Assembly: GCA_902556285.1 (NCBI GenBank)
Contig: CACDWD010000004.1
Location: 1-38,318 of the forward strand
Direction of reading: 5' to 3'
DNA: 38,318 nucleotides
From: an uncultured Pelagibacteraceae bacterium
Lineage (GTDB): Bacteria > Pseudomonadota > Alphaproteobacteria > Pelagibacterales > Pelagibacteraceae
Position numbers and translations under genes: made by a program. Below the pieces are notes generated by a model that was given only the letters and a program-made list of their open reading frames with translations, did not search any database and was not told where the DNA came from. Of this stretch, positions 19,927 to 29,078 are shown piece after piece (the first letter of the stretch is position 1; each line of letters opens with the position of its first letter).

Positions 19927-20427
19927 ATGAGCTGGAACGAAGAAAAAGTAAATAAACTCAAAGAACTTTGGGGCAAAAGCCATACTGCAAGCCAAATTGC
20001 TGAAATTATTGGTGGCGTCAGTAGAAATGCAGTAATTGGAAAAGCACACAGACTAAATTTATCGGCAAAGATTAAAACGAGATCAACGACATCTAACCAA
20101 AATTTTGAAAATTCAAAACAAGAAAAAAATTTTAATCCAAATAGAAGCCGTAAAAGTAAATTTAAATCTTTAATAATTGAGAAAGATTTTGAACCAGAAA
20201 ATCCAAAACAATTAGAAGAATTAGATGAAAACTTATGTAAATGGCCAATTGGACATCCAGATGAAAAATCTTTTTATTTTTGCGGAAGGTCATCTTTAAA
20301 AGATTTTTCTTACTGTAAACTTCATCTACTTTATGCTTATCAACCAAAAGGTAAAAAAGAAGAATTTGTTGATAAAGATAAGGATGAGGTCCCAGAATTT
20401 ATTGAAAAGAAAATTCAATCATCTTAA
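19927..20427 (+). CDS. gcrA: GcrA family cell cycle regulator
   Basis: MSWNEEKVNKLKELWGKSHTASQIAEIIGGVSRNAVIGKAHRLNL and C-terminal CKWPIGHPDEKSFYFCGRSSLKDFSYCKLH. Confidence 0.94.
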   Translation: MSWNEEKVNKLKELWGKSHTASQIAEIIGGVSRNAVIGKAHRLNLSAKIKTRSTTSNQNFENSKQEKNFNPNRSRKSKFKSLIIEKDFEPENPKQLEELDENLCKWPIGHPDEKSFYFCGRSSLKDFSYCKLHLLYAYQPKGKKEEFVDKDKDEVPEFIEKKIQSS

Positions 20428-20431
20428 AAAA

Positions 20432-21421
20432 TTAATCATTTAAATTGTTTTTAAAACTTTTTTTAAATTGATATTTTTCAGTTGAAAATTGACCACCAAC
20501 TTTCCACATATAGCAATATTTCTTCACTTCCTGATCAAAAAACCTTTTACTTGGAACGCCAATATCTAAATTAGTTTTATACTTTCCGGTTGGAATATTA
20601 TTGTATTTTAATAATCTTAACTGATCTCTAGTAAGAAGAGGATTTGGTAAAATTTCAAAAAATCTTGCCGTTAATTCAGCTATTGGTAAAGGTAAAGGTA
20701 CTAACAATCTTTTTTTTTCAATTAATAATAATAATTTTTCCAAAAGTTCTTTGAAAGATATAATTTCTGGACCTGTACATTCAATAATTTTAGAATTAAT
20801 CTTTTTTGAAATTACATGGTAAATTATATCTGTCAAATCTGAGCAGTGAATAGGTGCAAATTTTGTTTCTCCTCTATAATAAATTGGAAATACAGGCATT
20901 CTACTCAGTAAAGTCATAAAATTTGTAGTAAAATTATCGTCCACCGAATATACAACTGAAGGTCTTAGAATTGTTGATAATGGAAAGTTTCTCAAAACAT
21001 TACCCTCACCTTCTAATTTACTCTTTGCATAATCTGAATCTTTTGCCTCATTTATTCCTAAAGCTGATAAGTGAATAAAGTGTTCTATACTATATTCTTT
21101 ACACAGTTTAGCTAGCAATGAGGGTAAAACTGAGTGAATATTTTTAAAAGAATTGCCACTTTTGTTTTCAAATAATATTCCTATTAAATTTATACAAATA
21201 TCTGCTTTTTTAAAAAGGCTTATAATTTTTCTTTCATCAAAAATATTAGCTTCAACAATATCAATAAACCCTGCGTTAGCTTGGGTTTTAACGATATAAC
21301 TTTTTTGATGAAGATTCCTCGTTACAACAGTTACTCTATAATTATTTTTTGTTAGCTTTCTAATTAAGTTTCGGCCAATTTGACCGCTACCTCCAAAAAT
21401 TAGACAATTTTTTGCTTTCAT
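20432..21421 (-). CDS. NAD-binding complex I NDUFA9-like / epimerase-family protein
   Basis: FGGSGQIGRNLIRKLTKNNYRVTVVTRN Rossmann motif, YAKSKLEGE, RPSVVY. Confidence 0.88.
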   Translation of the reverse strand: MKAKNCLIFGGSGQIGRNLIRKLTKNNYRVTVVTRNLHQKSYIVKTQANAGFIDIVEANIFDERKIISLFKKADICINLIGILFENKSGNSFKNIHSVLPSLLAKLCKEYSIEHFIHLSALGINEAKDSDYAKSKLEGEGNVLRNFPLSTILRPSVVYSVDDNFTTNFMTLLSRMPVFPIYYRGETKFAPIHCSDLTDIIYHVISKKINSKIIECTGPEIISFKELLEKLLLLIEKKRLLVPLPLPIAELTARFFEILPNPLLTRDQLRLLKYNNIPTGKYKTNLDIGVPSKRFFDQEVKKYCYMWKVGGQFSTEKYQFKKSFKNNLND

Positions 21422-21447
21422 ATGAATTCCATTATATATGTTTAGAA

Positions 21448-22059
21448 ATGAGTAATAATATTAAATTACACAAAAATGATTTACCAGATGATTTGGAATT
21501 AGGCAATCTAATAGCAGTTGATGGAGAATTTATGGGTTTAAATGTTAGTAGAGACCCTCTCTGCTTAATTCAACTATCCTCAGGAAATTCTGAAGTACAT
21601 ATCGTTCAATTTGATAGAAAAAATTATGATTGTCCAAACTTAAAAAAATTATTATCAGATGAGAACATTACAAAAATATTTCACTATGGAAGGGCAGATT
21701 TAGCTCACATCAAATATTATTTGAAAACAGAGACTAATAATATTTTAGATACTAAAATTGCATCAAAATTGGCAAGATCATATTCTGATAATCACTCTTT
21801 AAAAACACTTATAAAAGAATTTATTAATTTAGATATAAGTAAACAATTTCAAAATTCTGATTTTGGTGGAGAGTTATCTCCTGCACAATTAAAATATTGT
21901 GCTAACGATGTTATATATTTACATAAAATTCATGAAGAACTTAATAAAATATTAATAAGAGAAAATAGAATTGAACTTTATAAAGATTGCTTAAAATTTC
22001 TAAAAACAAGAGTTAATTTAGATCTAGCACAATTTAAAGAAGATATATGGGCACATTAA
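21448..22059 (+). CDS. Ribonuclease D-like 3'-5' exonuclease (DEDDy, no HRDC)
   Basis: IAVDGEFMGL (exo I), FHYGRADLAHI (exo II), YCANDVIYLHKI (exo III). The ORF track begins at 21412, overlapping the divergent gene's start; MSNNIKLHKNDLPDD at 21448 is the more plausible start. Confidence 0.9.
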   Translation: MSNNIKLHKNDLPDDLELGNLIAVDGEFMGLNVSRDPLCLIQLSSGNSEVHIVQFDRKNYDCPNLKKLLSDENITKIFHYGRADLAHIKYYLKTETNNILDTKIASKLARSYSDNHSLKTLIKEFINLDISKQFQNSDFGGELSPAQLKYCANDVIYLHKIHEELNKILIRENRIELYKDCLKFLKTRVNLDLAQFKEDIWAH

Positions 22060-23025
22060 TGGGAAAAAAATATATACCAATAGCAAAAAAAAGTAATTGA
22101 TCTTGAAATTAAAGCATTACAAAAATTAAAAAAAAAAATCGACAATTCTTTCAATAAAGCTGTTGTTGCAATTGCAAAATGTCAATCAAAAGTAATTTTA
22201 TGTGGTGTTGGAAAGAGTGGACTAATTGCTGCTAAGATATCATCAACTCTTTCATCTGTTGGTACTCCTTCGTTCAATTTATCAGCAAGTGACTCTTCTC
22301 ATGGAGATTTAGGAAGTGTTACAAAAAAAGATGTTTTAATTTTAATAAGCTATTCAGGAAAAACAAATGAACTCAAAAATATAATTCAATATGCAAACAG
22401 AAATAAAATTTTGTTAATTGGAATTATGTCAAAAAAAGATTCTATTTTGTATAAAGCTTCAGATATAAAACTTATAATTCCTGAAGTAAAAGAGTCTGGA
22501 GGAATTGTGCCTACATCAAGTACAACTGCTCAAATCGCTTTAGGAGATGCTCTTGCAATATCAGCAATGCAATATAAAAAATTTGGAAAATTTGATTTTA
22601 AAAAAATACATCCTGCTGGTAATCTTGGCGCTCAGTTAAAAACAGTTGAAGATATAATGTTAACAGGAAACAAAATCCCATTTGTTAATGAAAACTTGAA
22701 CATGAAGAGTGCTTTAAAAATATTAAGTAATAAAAAAATAGGAATTTTAATTGTTCAAAATAAACAAAAAAAAACTACTGGGATTATCACTGATGGTCAA
22801 ATAAGAAGATATAACGAAAAGAAACAAAATTTAAATGAGATGAATGCTTTAAAAATTATGACCAAAAACCCAATAAGCATTGATAAACAATCTCTTGCCG
22901 TGAAAGCTTTAGCTCTAATGAATGAAAAGAAAATTACATCACTTTGTGTATATGACAAAAAAAATAAGCAAAAAACAATAGGTGTACTTCATATTCATAA
23001 TATCTTGCAATCAAATATTGGTTAA
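22059..23025 (+). CDS. kdsD: Arabinose-5-phosphate isomerase (SIS + CBS domains); N-terminus separated by an apparent +1-nt indel in A8
   Basis: The ORF track shows only 22411-23025, but the same frame reads upstream as ...KKVIDLEIKALQKLKKKIDNSFNKAVVAIAKCQSKVILCGVGKSGLIAAKISSTLSSVGTPSFNLSASDSSHGDLGSVTKKDVLILISYSGKTNE, clear KdsD. The start ATG at 22059 (TAATG overlap with the previous stop) gives MGKKYIPIAKK then needs removal of one A from 22085-22092. Confidence 0.9.
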
Positions 23026-23615
23026 TGAAAAAAATTAATTTTCTTAAACTTTCATTAATTTCGTCTCTAATAGTATTAACCTGGTTTATTTACTCTAAAT
23101 ATTTTAAAAATAGTGAGAATTTATTATCTAAACCTATCAAACCAAGTCCATCAATTGACGAAGAAGTTATATATAACTCTAATATAATTAGAGATATCAA
23201 TTATACCTCACAAGATTTAAAAGGTAATGAATATATTCTAATCGCAAAAAAGGGTGAAATTGACTTAAATAATAGCGATATAATTTATCTTACTGATGTC
23301 ACAGCATATATTAAGCTTATAAAAAATTCTCAATTGATTGTTATTACTTCAAATTATGGCAAGTATAATACCTTGAATTATGACACTATTTTCTCAAAAA
23401 ATGTAAACATAGATTATGTTGACAATATAATAACAGGTGATTATTTAGATTTCTCTATGATGAATAATTTACTAATAATATCAAGAAATGTTGTTTATAA
23501 AAATCTTGAAAATACTTTAAAAGCAGATGTAATAGAACTTGATACAACTACTAAAGATACGAAAATTTTTATGTATAATTCAAGCGAGAAAGTTAATATT
23601 ACAAACATAAACTAA
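23025..23615 (+). CDS. lptC: LPS export ABC transporter periplasmic/bitopic protein LptC-like
   Basis: N-terminal TM segment followed by a beta-rich domain (YNSNIIRDINYTSQDLKGNEYILIAKKGEIDLNNSDIIYLTDVTAYI); lies between kdsD and lptB. Confidence 0.82.
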   Translation: MKKINFLKLSLISSLIVLTWFIYSKYFKNSENLLSKPIKPSPSIDEEVIYNSNIIRDINYTSQDLKGNEYILIAKKGEIDLNNSDIIYLTDVTAYIKLIKNSQLIVITSNYGKYNTLNYDTIFSKNVNIDYVDNIITGDYLDFSMMNNLLIISRNVVYKNLENTLKADVIELDTTTKDTKIFMYNSSEKVNITNIN

Positions 23616-23616
23616 T

Positions 23617-24393
23617 ATGGGATTAATAAAACAATTTAGAATAAAATCTCATAAAAAACCTAATTCAATTATTTCCTTTGAAAATATTAATCTTTCATAT
23701 GGTAACAGATTAATCTTAGATAATATAAATTTTAAAATAAACGAGGGTCAAATTTTTGGAATGCTTGGCCCTAATGGTGTTGGAAAAAGTACAATATTTA
23801 ATTTAATAACTGGATTGATATTGCCTAACAGTGGTAAAATTAAACTAAATAATACAGATGTTATAGATTATCCAATTTATTTAAGAACAAAAAAATTTCA
23901 TATAGGTTATGTTCCACAGCATGGTGGCTATTTTAATGACCTAACATTATATCAAAATTTAAAAGCAATAGCAGAAATTGTAATCAACGATAAAAATAAA
24001 GAAGTATCTAAAATTAACTCACTTATTTCAAAGTTTGAATTAGAAAATTTAAAAAATGTCAAAGCTAAATTTTTATCCGGAGGTCAAAAGAAAAAATTAG
24101 TTATTGCTTTATCTTTATTGAGTGATCCTAAAGTTCTTCTTTTAGATGAATGTTTCGCAGCACTTGATGTTTTAACAATTAAGATGCTGCAAGAAATAAT
24201 TGTAAATTTGCAAAAAGAAACAAAAATAACAATTTGTATATGTGACCATCAAGCTAGGGACCTGCTGGCTTGTGTAGATAAAGCAATGATACTAAGCAAC
24301 TGTAAAATAGTTGCAGAAGGTTCTCCCGAAGAATTAGTAAATAATATTCATGCTAAAAGTGCATATTTTGGTGACTCGTTTAATTTTAAATAA
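23617..24393 (+). CDS. lptB: LPS export ABC transporter ATP-binding protein
   Basis: GMLGPNGVGKSTIFNLITGL Walker A, LSGGQKKKLVIALSL signature, LLLDECFAALDVL. Confidence 0.94.
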   Translation: MGLIKQFRIKSHKKPNSIISFENINLSYGNRLILDNINFKINEGQIFGMLGPNGVGKSTIFNLITGLILPNSGKIKLNNTDVIDYPIYLRTKKFHIGYVPQHGGYFNDLTLYQNLKAIAEIVINDKNKEVSKINSLISKFELENLKNVKAKFLSGGQKKKLVIALSLLSDPKVLLLDECFAALDVLTIKMLQEIIVNLQKETKITICICDHQARDLLACVDKAMILSNCKIVAEGSPEELVNNIHAKSAYFGDSFNFK

Positions 24394-24398
24394 AATTA

Positions 24399-25718
24399 AT
24401 GAACAATCAAATCACTGTAAAAAAAAAAATTCATAGTTTTAATAAAAGTATAATTGTTCCAGGAGATAAGAGTTTAAGTATTAGATGGGCTTTATTTTCA
24501 TCGATAGCAAAAGGTAAATCAAAAGCTTATAATTTACTTTTATCTGAAGATGTGTTGGCTGCAATCAACGCAGTTAAAAAATTAGGAGCAAAAGTAAAAT
24601 TTAATAAAAACTATTGTGCTATTTTTGGTAATGGTCTTGATGGATATAAGTATAAAAAGAATATTACTATTAACTCTAAAAACTCTGGAACATTGGGTAG
24701 ATTAATTATGGGTCTTTTAATTGATACTCCTTATAAAATTAAAATTATTGGTGATAAAAGTTTATCTAAAAGAGATTTTAATAGAATAGCAGAGCCATTA
24801 AAAAAATTTGGTGCAAATATTAAACTTAAAAATAATAGAGGATTACCCTTAACCATTTCAGGAGTTAAAAATCCTATGCCAATTAATTATTTAGAAAAAA
24901 AAGCTTCTGCACAATGTAAAAGTAGTGTTATTTTTGCAGGATTGAAAACAGAGGGTAAGACCTTTATTAAAGCAAAAAAATCAAGAGATCATACTGAGCT
25001 TTTGTGCAAATATTTAAAATTACCTTTAAAAGTAAAAAAGAAAAATAACTATGATTTAATAGAAGTTCAAAAAGCTAAAAAAATAAAACCTTTAAATTAT
25101 AATATACCCTCAGATATAAGTTCAGGTGCATTTTTTATAGTTCTTACAGCTTTATCAAATAATTCAAAATTACTGATAAAAAATGTAAATATTAATCCAT
25201 CTAGAATTGGTGTAATAACTATTTTAAAAAAAATGGGAGTTGACATTCGGTTTAAAAAGAAAAAAAATTACAAAGGTGAACTTATAGCTGATATTTCAAT
25301 TGTTAGTGCAAAAAGACTAAAGGCAATTAACTGTCCATCAAGATTAAATAGTGGGGCAATTGATGAGTTTTTGATAATTTTTTTAGTTGCTGCTAAAGCA
25401 CACGGTGTGTCTTACTTCAAAGATATTGGTGAGTTAAATCAAAAAGAAAGTCCAAGACTAAAATGGGGTTCGAAAATTTTAAATAAAATGGGAATTAAAA
25501 CAATTACTACAGACAATTCTATAAAAATTTTCGGTAACCCTAATTTGGAAATCAATAAAAAGATTATTATTAAAAATTACTTAAAAGATCATCGAGTTTT
25601 TATGACTAGTGTAATTGCTGCATTAATTTTTGGTGGTATGTGGAAAATACACGACAAAGACTCTATAAAGACTTCTTTTCCATCATTTTTAAATATAATT
25701 AATGATTTAAAAAATTAA
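24399..25718 (+). CDS. aroA: 3-phosphoshikimate 1-carboxyvinyltransferase (EPSP synthase)
   Basis: VPGDKSLSIRWALFSSIA, NSGTLGRLIMGLL, ASAQCKSSVIFAGL, RDHTE, KES, DHRVFM. Confidence 0.93.
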   Translation: MNNQITVKKKIHSFNKSIIVPGDKSLSIRWALFSSIAKGKSKAYNLLLSEDVLAAINAVKKLGAKVKFNKNYCAIFGNGLDGYKYKKNITINSKNSGTLGRLIMGLLIDTPYKIKIIGDKSLSKRDFNRIAEPLKKFGANIKLKNNRGLPLTISGVKNPMPINYLEKKASAQCKSSVIFAGLKTEGKTFIKAKKSRDHTELLCKYLKLPLKVKKKNNYDLIEVQKAKKIKPLNYNIPSDISSGAFFIVLTALSNNSKLLIKNVNINPSRIGVITILKKMGVDIRFKKKKNYKGELIADISIVSAKRLKAINCPSRLNSGAIDEFLIIFLVAAKAHGVSYFKDIGELNQKESPRLKWGSKILNKMGIKTITTDNSIKIFGNPNLEINKKIIIKNYLKDHRVFMTSVIAALIFGGMWKIHDKDSIKTSFPSFLNIINDLKN

Positions 25719-26386
25719 TGATAAAAAGAAAAAATATTATTAAAATTGCAATTGACTCACCGGCTGCTGCAGGAGCTGGAACATTGGCAAAAGCAATTTC
25801 TGAACATTATAATCTTTTTTATTTAGATACTGGAAAAATTTATAGAATGATCGCTTATCTTAAAATTAAATTTCCAGAAAAATTTAACAAAAAATTTATT
25901 AAATCAAAAATTAAAAATCTCAAAGTAAAAGATCTTGCAAATAAGGCTCTATTATCAGATGATGTTGGAACAGAAGCATCAATTTTATCAAAAGTAAAAA
26001 AAACCAGAGAACTTGTACATTCTTTTCAGCTAAATTTTGCTTACAATCCTCCAAAAAAGTATAAAGGATCATGTCTTGATGGAAGGGATATTACATATAA
26101 TATAATACCAGATGCAGATTTTAAATTTTATATTACAGCCAATTTAAAAACGAGAGCTCTGAGAAGGTATAAAGAGCTTAAAAGTCTAAATAAAAAAATT
26201 TCTTTCCAAGAAGTGCTTAAAAGCATCAAAAAACGCGATAAAAGCGACTTTAATAGAAAAATTTCGCCATTGAAGAAAACTAAAGATTCAGTGTTGCTAA
26301 ATACATCGAAACTGACTAAAAGAGCGTGTTTTTTAAAAATTAAAAAAATTATAGATAAGAAATTAAGGCTTAATGGAAATATTTAA
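25718..26386 (+). CDS. cmk: Cytidylate kinase homolog with degenerate Walker A
   Basis: IAIDSPAAAGAGTLAKAISEHYNLFYLDTGKIYR, DGRDI, IKKRDKSDFNRKISPL; sits between aroA and rpsA as usual. Confidence 0.88.
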   Translation: MIKRKNIIKIAIDSPAAAGAGTLAKAISEHYNLFYLDTGKIYRMIAYLKIKFPEKFNKKFIKSKIKNLKVKDLANKALLSDDVGTEASILSKVKKTRELVHSFQLNFAYNPPKKYKGSCLDGRDITYNIIPDADFKFYITANLKTRALRRYKELKSLNKKISFQEVLKSIKKRDKSDFNRKISPLKKTKDSVLLNTSKLTKRACFLKIKKIIDKKLRLNGNI

Positions 26387-28100
26387 AGATCTATCAAATC
26401 CAGCATCAAAAGAATTTGAAAAATTACTTAACAGCCAGCTTTCTAAAGTCCATATTGAAGAAGGCAAAATAATTGAAGGTAAAATTAATAAAATTACAGA
26501 AAAATTTGTTTTCTTGTTTGTGGAGGGTTTAAAAAGTGAACCAGTACTAGATTTTAATGAACTAAAAAGTATGGGTCTTGGTGATAAAATTAAAGTAGGT
26601 GAAACAATTTCAGTTTTATTAGAGAAAATTGAAGATAAACACGGTGAAGTATTAGTTTCAGCAAGTAAAGCACAAAAAATTAAAGGTTGGGATAAATTAG
26701 TTGAAGCTTATGAGAAAAATGAACCAATCATGGGAAAAATTACATCTAAATGTAAAGGTGGATGTATAGTGGAACATATAGATACCGGTTCATTAATGTT
26801 TTTACCTGGATCACAAATTAGTGACAAACCTTTAAAGGATATTAGTCATTTAATGAACGAACCACAAAAGTTTGCTTTAATTAAATTAGATAAAGTAAGA
26901 GGTAATGCTTGCGTCTCTAGAAAAGAAATTATTTCATCATTTAAAAAAGAAGATAAAGCTAAAATTATAGAGAAATATAAAGTTGGAGATATCATTAAAG
27001 GAGCTGAAGTAAAAGGCTATAGCTCATTTGGTTGCTTCTTTAACGTTAATGGTGAATTGGACGTTTTGGTTCACCTACAAGAAATTTCTTATTCAAGAGT
27101 TAATCATCCAGACGAAGTTTTTAATATAGGTGAAAAACATAATTTGAAAGTCATTTCAGTTGATAAAGAAAAACTTCAAGTTGGATGTTCAATAAAACAA
27201 CTATCACCTGATCCTTTTGAGCATATTGAAAATTATGAATTAAATAAAAATTATAGGGTAAAAGTTGTTAAGTTAATGGATTTTGGTGCATTCTGTGAAT
27301 TGGAGCCAGGTCTAATAACTTTACTACACACAAGCGAACTAAGTTGGACTAAGAAAAATATTTCAGCAAAAAAAATGTTTAAAGTTGGTGATGAAATAAA
27401 TTGTATCATTACAGAAATTGATAAAGAGAAAAGACGTGTAGCGATTTCTCATAAATTAACTCAAGCAAATCCCTTTAAAACTTTTGAGGAAAGATATCCT
27501 GTTGGAACAGTTATAGAAGCTAAAGTCGTTAACAAAAATGAATACTCATTATTTGTTAAAGTTGAGGACCTAGATGTGGATGCATTTCTACATTGTAATG
27601 ACTTGACCTATTTTAATAATAGTGAAGAAGAATTAGAAAAGTATAAAAAAGGTGATGTTATAAAAGTAAAAGTTCTTGAAATTAAAGTTTCAGAGCAAAA
27701 AATTAGAGTTGGTTTAAGACAAACCCAAACAGATCCTTTTGATTGGTTTAAAGATAAATCTAAAAACCAAATCATTACAGTTAAAGTAATCTCTACTAAC
27801 AATAAATTTTTAACAGTTAGACCTGAAGGGTGTGAGATGGATTTTCAAATTAAGAAATCAGCAATTGCAGTAAATGCAGCTGATGCTAGACCAAGCAGAT
27901 GGACTGGTGGAGAGAAGCTCGACTGTGCAATAGCTGATATTGATTTTGAAAAAAGGAAAGCCACTCTAAGTATTAAGCTATTAGAGGAAATAGAAAAAAA
28001 AGAAGCTTTAGACAAATACGGATCTGAAGACTCGGGTAAAAACCTACCATTTTCATCACTTTCTGAAGATTTAAAAAAAAAAGAAGAAGATAAAAAGTAA
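26373..28100 (+). CDS. rpsA: 30S ribosomal protein S1
   Basis: Multiple S1 repeats (e.g. KVVKLMDFGAFCELEPGLITLLHTSELSW), 575 aa. Confidence 0.96.
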   Translation: MEIFKDLSNPASKEFEKLLNSQLSKVHIEEGKIIEGKINKITEKFVFLFVEGLKSEPVLDFNELKSMGLGDKIKVGETISVLLEKIEDKHGEVLVSASKAQKIKGWDKLVEAYEKNEPIMGKITSKCKGGCIVEHIDTGSLMFLPGSQISDKPLKDISHLMNEPQKFALIKLDKVRGNACVSRKEIISSFKKEDKAKIIEKYKVGDIIKGAEVKGYSSFGCFFNVNGELDVLVHLQEISYSRVNHPDEVFNIGEKHNLKVISVDKEKLQVGCSIKQLSPDPFEHIENYELNKNYRVKVVKLMDFGAFCELEPGLITLLHTSELSWTKKNISAKKMFKVGDEINCIITEIDKEKRRVAISHKLTQANPFKTFEERYPVGTVIEAKVVNKNEYSLFVKVEDLDVDAFLHCNDLTYFNNSEEELEKYKKGDVIKVKVLEIKVSEQKIRVGLRQTQTDPFDWFKDKSKNQIITVKVISTNNKFLTVRPEGCEMDFQIKKSAIAVNAADARPSRWTGGEKLDCAIADIDFEKRKATLSIKLLEEIEKKEALDKYGSEDSGKNLPFSSLSEDLKKKEEDKK

Positions 28101-28114
28101 ACAGAAGATTAAAT

Positions 28115-28405
28115 TTGGCTATTGTAAAATCAAAGCTTTTAAAACAACTATCAGATAACTACCCGAATTTTCTTAAAAAAGACCTTGAAAAATTTGCAGA
28201 TATTATTCTAAGTGAAATTAAATTATCACTCAAAAGAGGTGATCGTGTTGAACTTAGAGGTTTTGGTGTATTTTCGACTAATATTCAAAAAGCTAGAATA
28301 TCAAGAAACCCTAGGACTGGAGAAAAAGTTAACACGCCTGAAAAAAAAACAATTCACTTTAAAATGTCAAAAGACTTGTTAAAAAAATTAAATAATGAAG
28401 AATAA
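28115..28405 (+). CDS. ihfB: Integration host factor subunit beta (TTG start)
   Basis: GDRVELRGFGVFSTNIQKARISRNPRTGEKV, located after rpsA. Confidence 0.92.
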   Translation: MAIVKSKLLKQLSDNYPNFLKKDLEKFADIILSEIKLSLKRGDRVELRGFGVFSTNIQKARISRNPRTGEKVNTPEKKTIHFKMSKDLLKKLNNEE

Positions 28406-29078
28406 AACTATATTTGTAGCTTGTGATACTTCAAATCTAAGAGAAATTAAAAATATAATAAGAAATATTCAAACAAGTAAATTAAAAATTATTCCAAAAT
28501 TTGGATTACAATTTTTTTACTCAAAAAATGGTAGAAAATTTTTAGAAAAATTTAGAAATGATTTTTGGTTAGATTTAAAAATAAATGATATTCCTCAGAC
28601 TGCCTTATCGGCAATTGATAGTCTTAAAGATTTAAAAAAATGTAAATTTATAACTGTACACGCAAATGGTGGTATTAAAATGCTTAGGGCTATTAAGAAA
28701 AAAGTTAATAAAAATATAAAAGTATTGGGAGTTACAGTTCTCACAAGTCTTAACAATGATTCTCTTAAAGAAATTGGTTACACAAAACCAATAAAAAAAT
28801 TAGTACTAACTCAAGCTAATCTTATAAAAAAATCTGGATGTGATGGAATAGTTTGTTCTGCTCAAGAAGCTAAAATGATTAGAAAAAAACATAAAAACTT
28901 GTTTATCGTAACTCCAGGAATAAGATTGCCTGGAGATGATATAAATGATCAATTAAGAGTAATGACGCCTAATGATGCTTTTAAAAATAAAGTTTCAGGT
29001 ATTGTAATTGGTAGGTCATTGATAAAAGGAAATATTAAACATAATATTAGAAGATTAGCTGAACATTTGAACAAATGA
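28395..29078 (+). CDS. pyrF: Orotidine 5'-phosphate decarboxylase
   Basis: FWLDLKINDIPQTA catalytic K-x2-D motif, TVHANGG, VLGVTVLTSL, VTPGIRLPGDDINDQLRV. Confidence 0.93.
   Translation: MKNKTIFVACDTSNLREIKNIIRNIQTSKLKIIPKFGLQFFYSKNGRKFLEKFRNDFWLDLKINDIPQTALSAIDSLKDLKKCKFITVHANGGIKMLRAIKKKVNKNIKVLGVTVLTSLNNDSLKEIGYTKPIKKLVLTQANLIKKSGCDGIVCSAQEAKMIRKKHKNLFIVTPGIRLPGDDINDQLRVMTPNDAFKNKVSGIVIGRSLIKGNIKHNIRRLAEHLNK

Noticed and set aside
24680-24715. Possible glyphosate-tolerant (G96-altered) EPSP synthase
   Set aside because: The NSGT motif keeps the Gly96 equivalent; the P101 position is Leu, as in other class II-like enzymes, which is not enough to claim tolerance.
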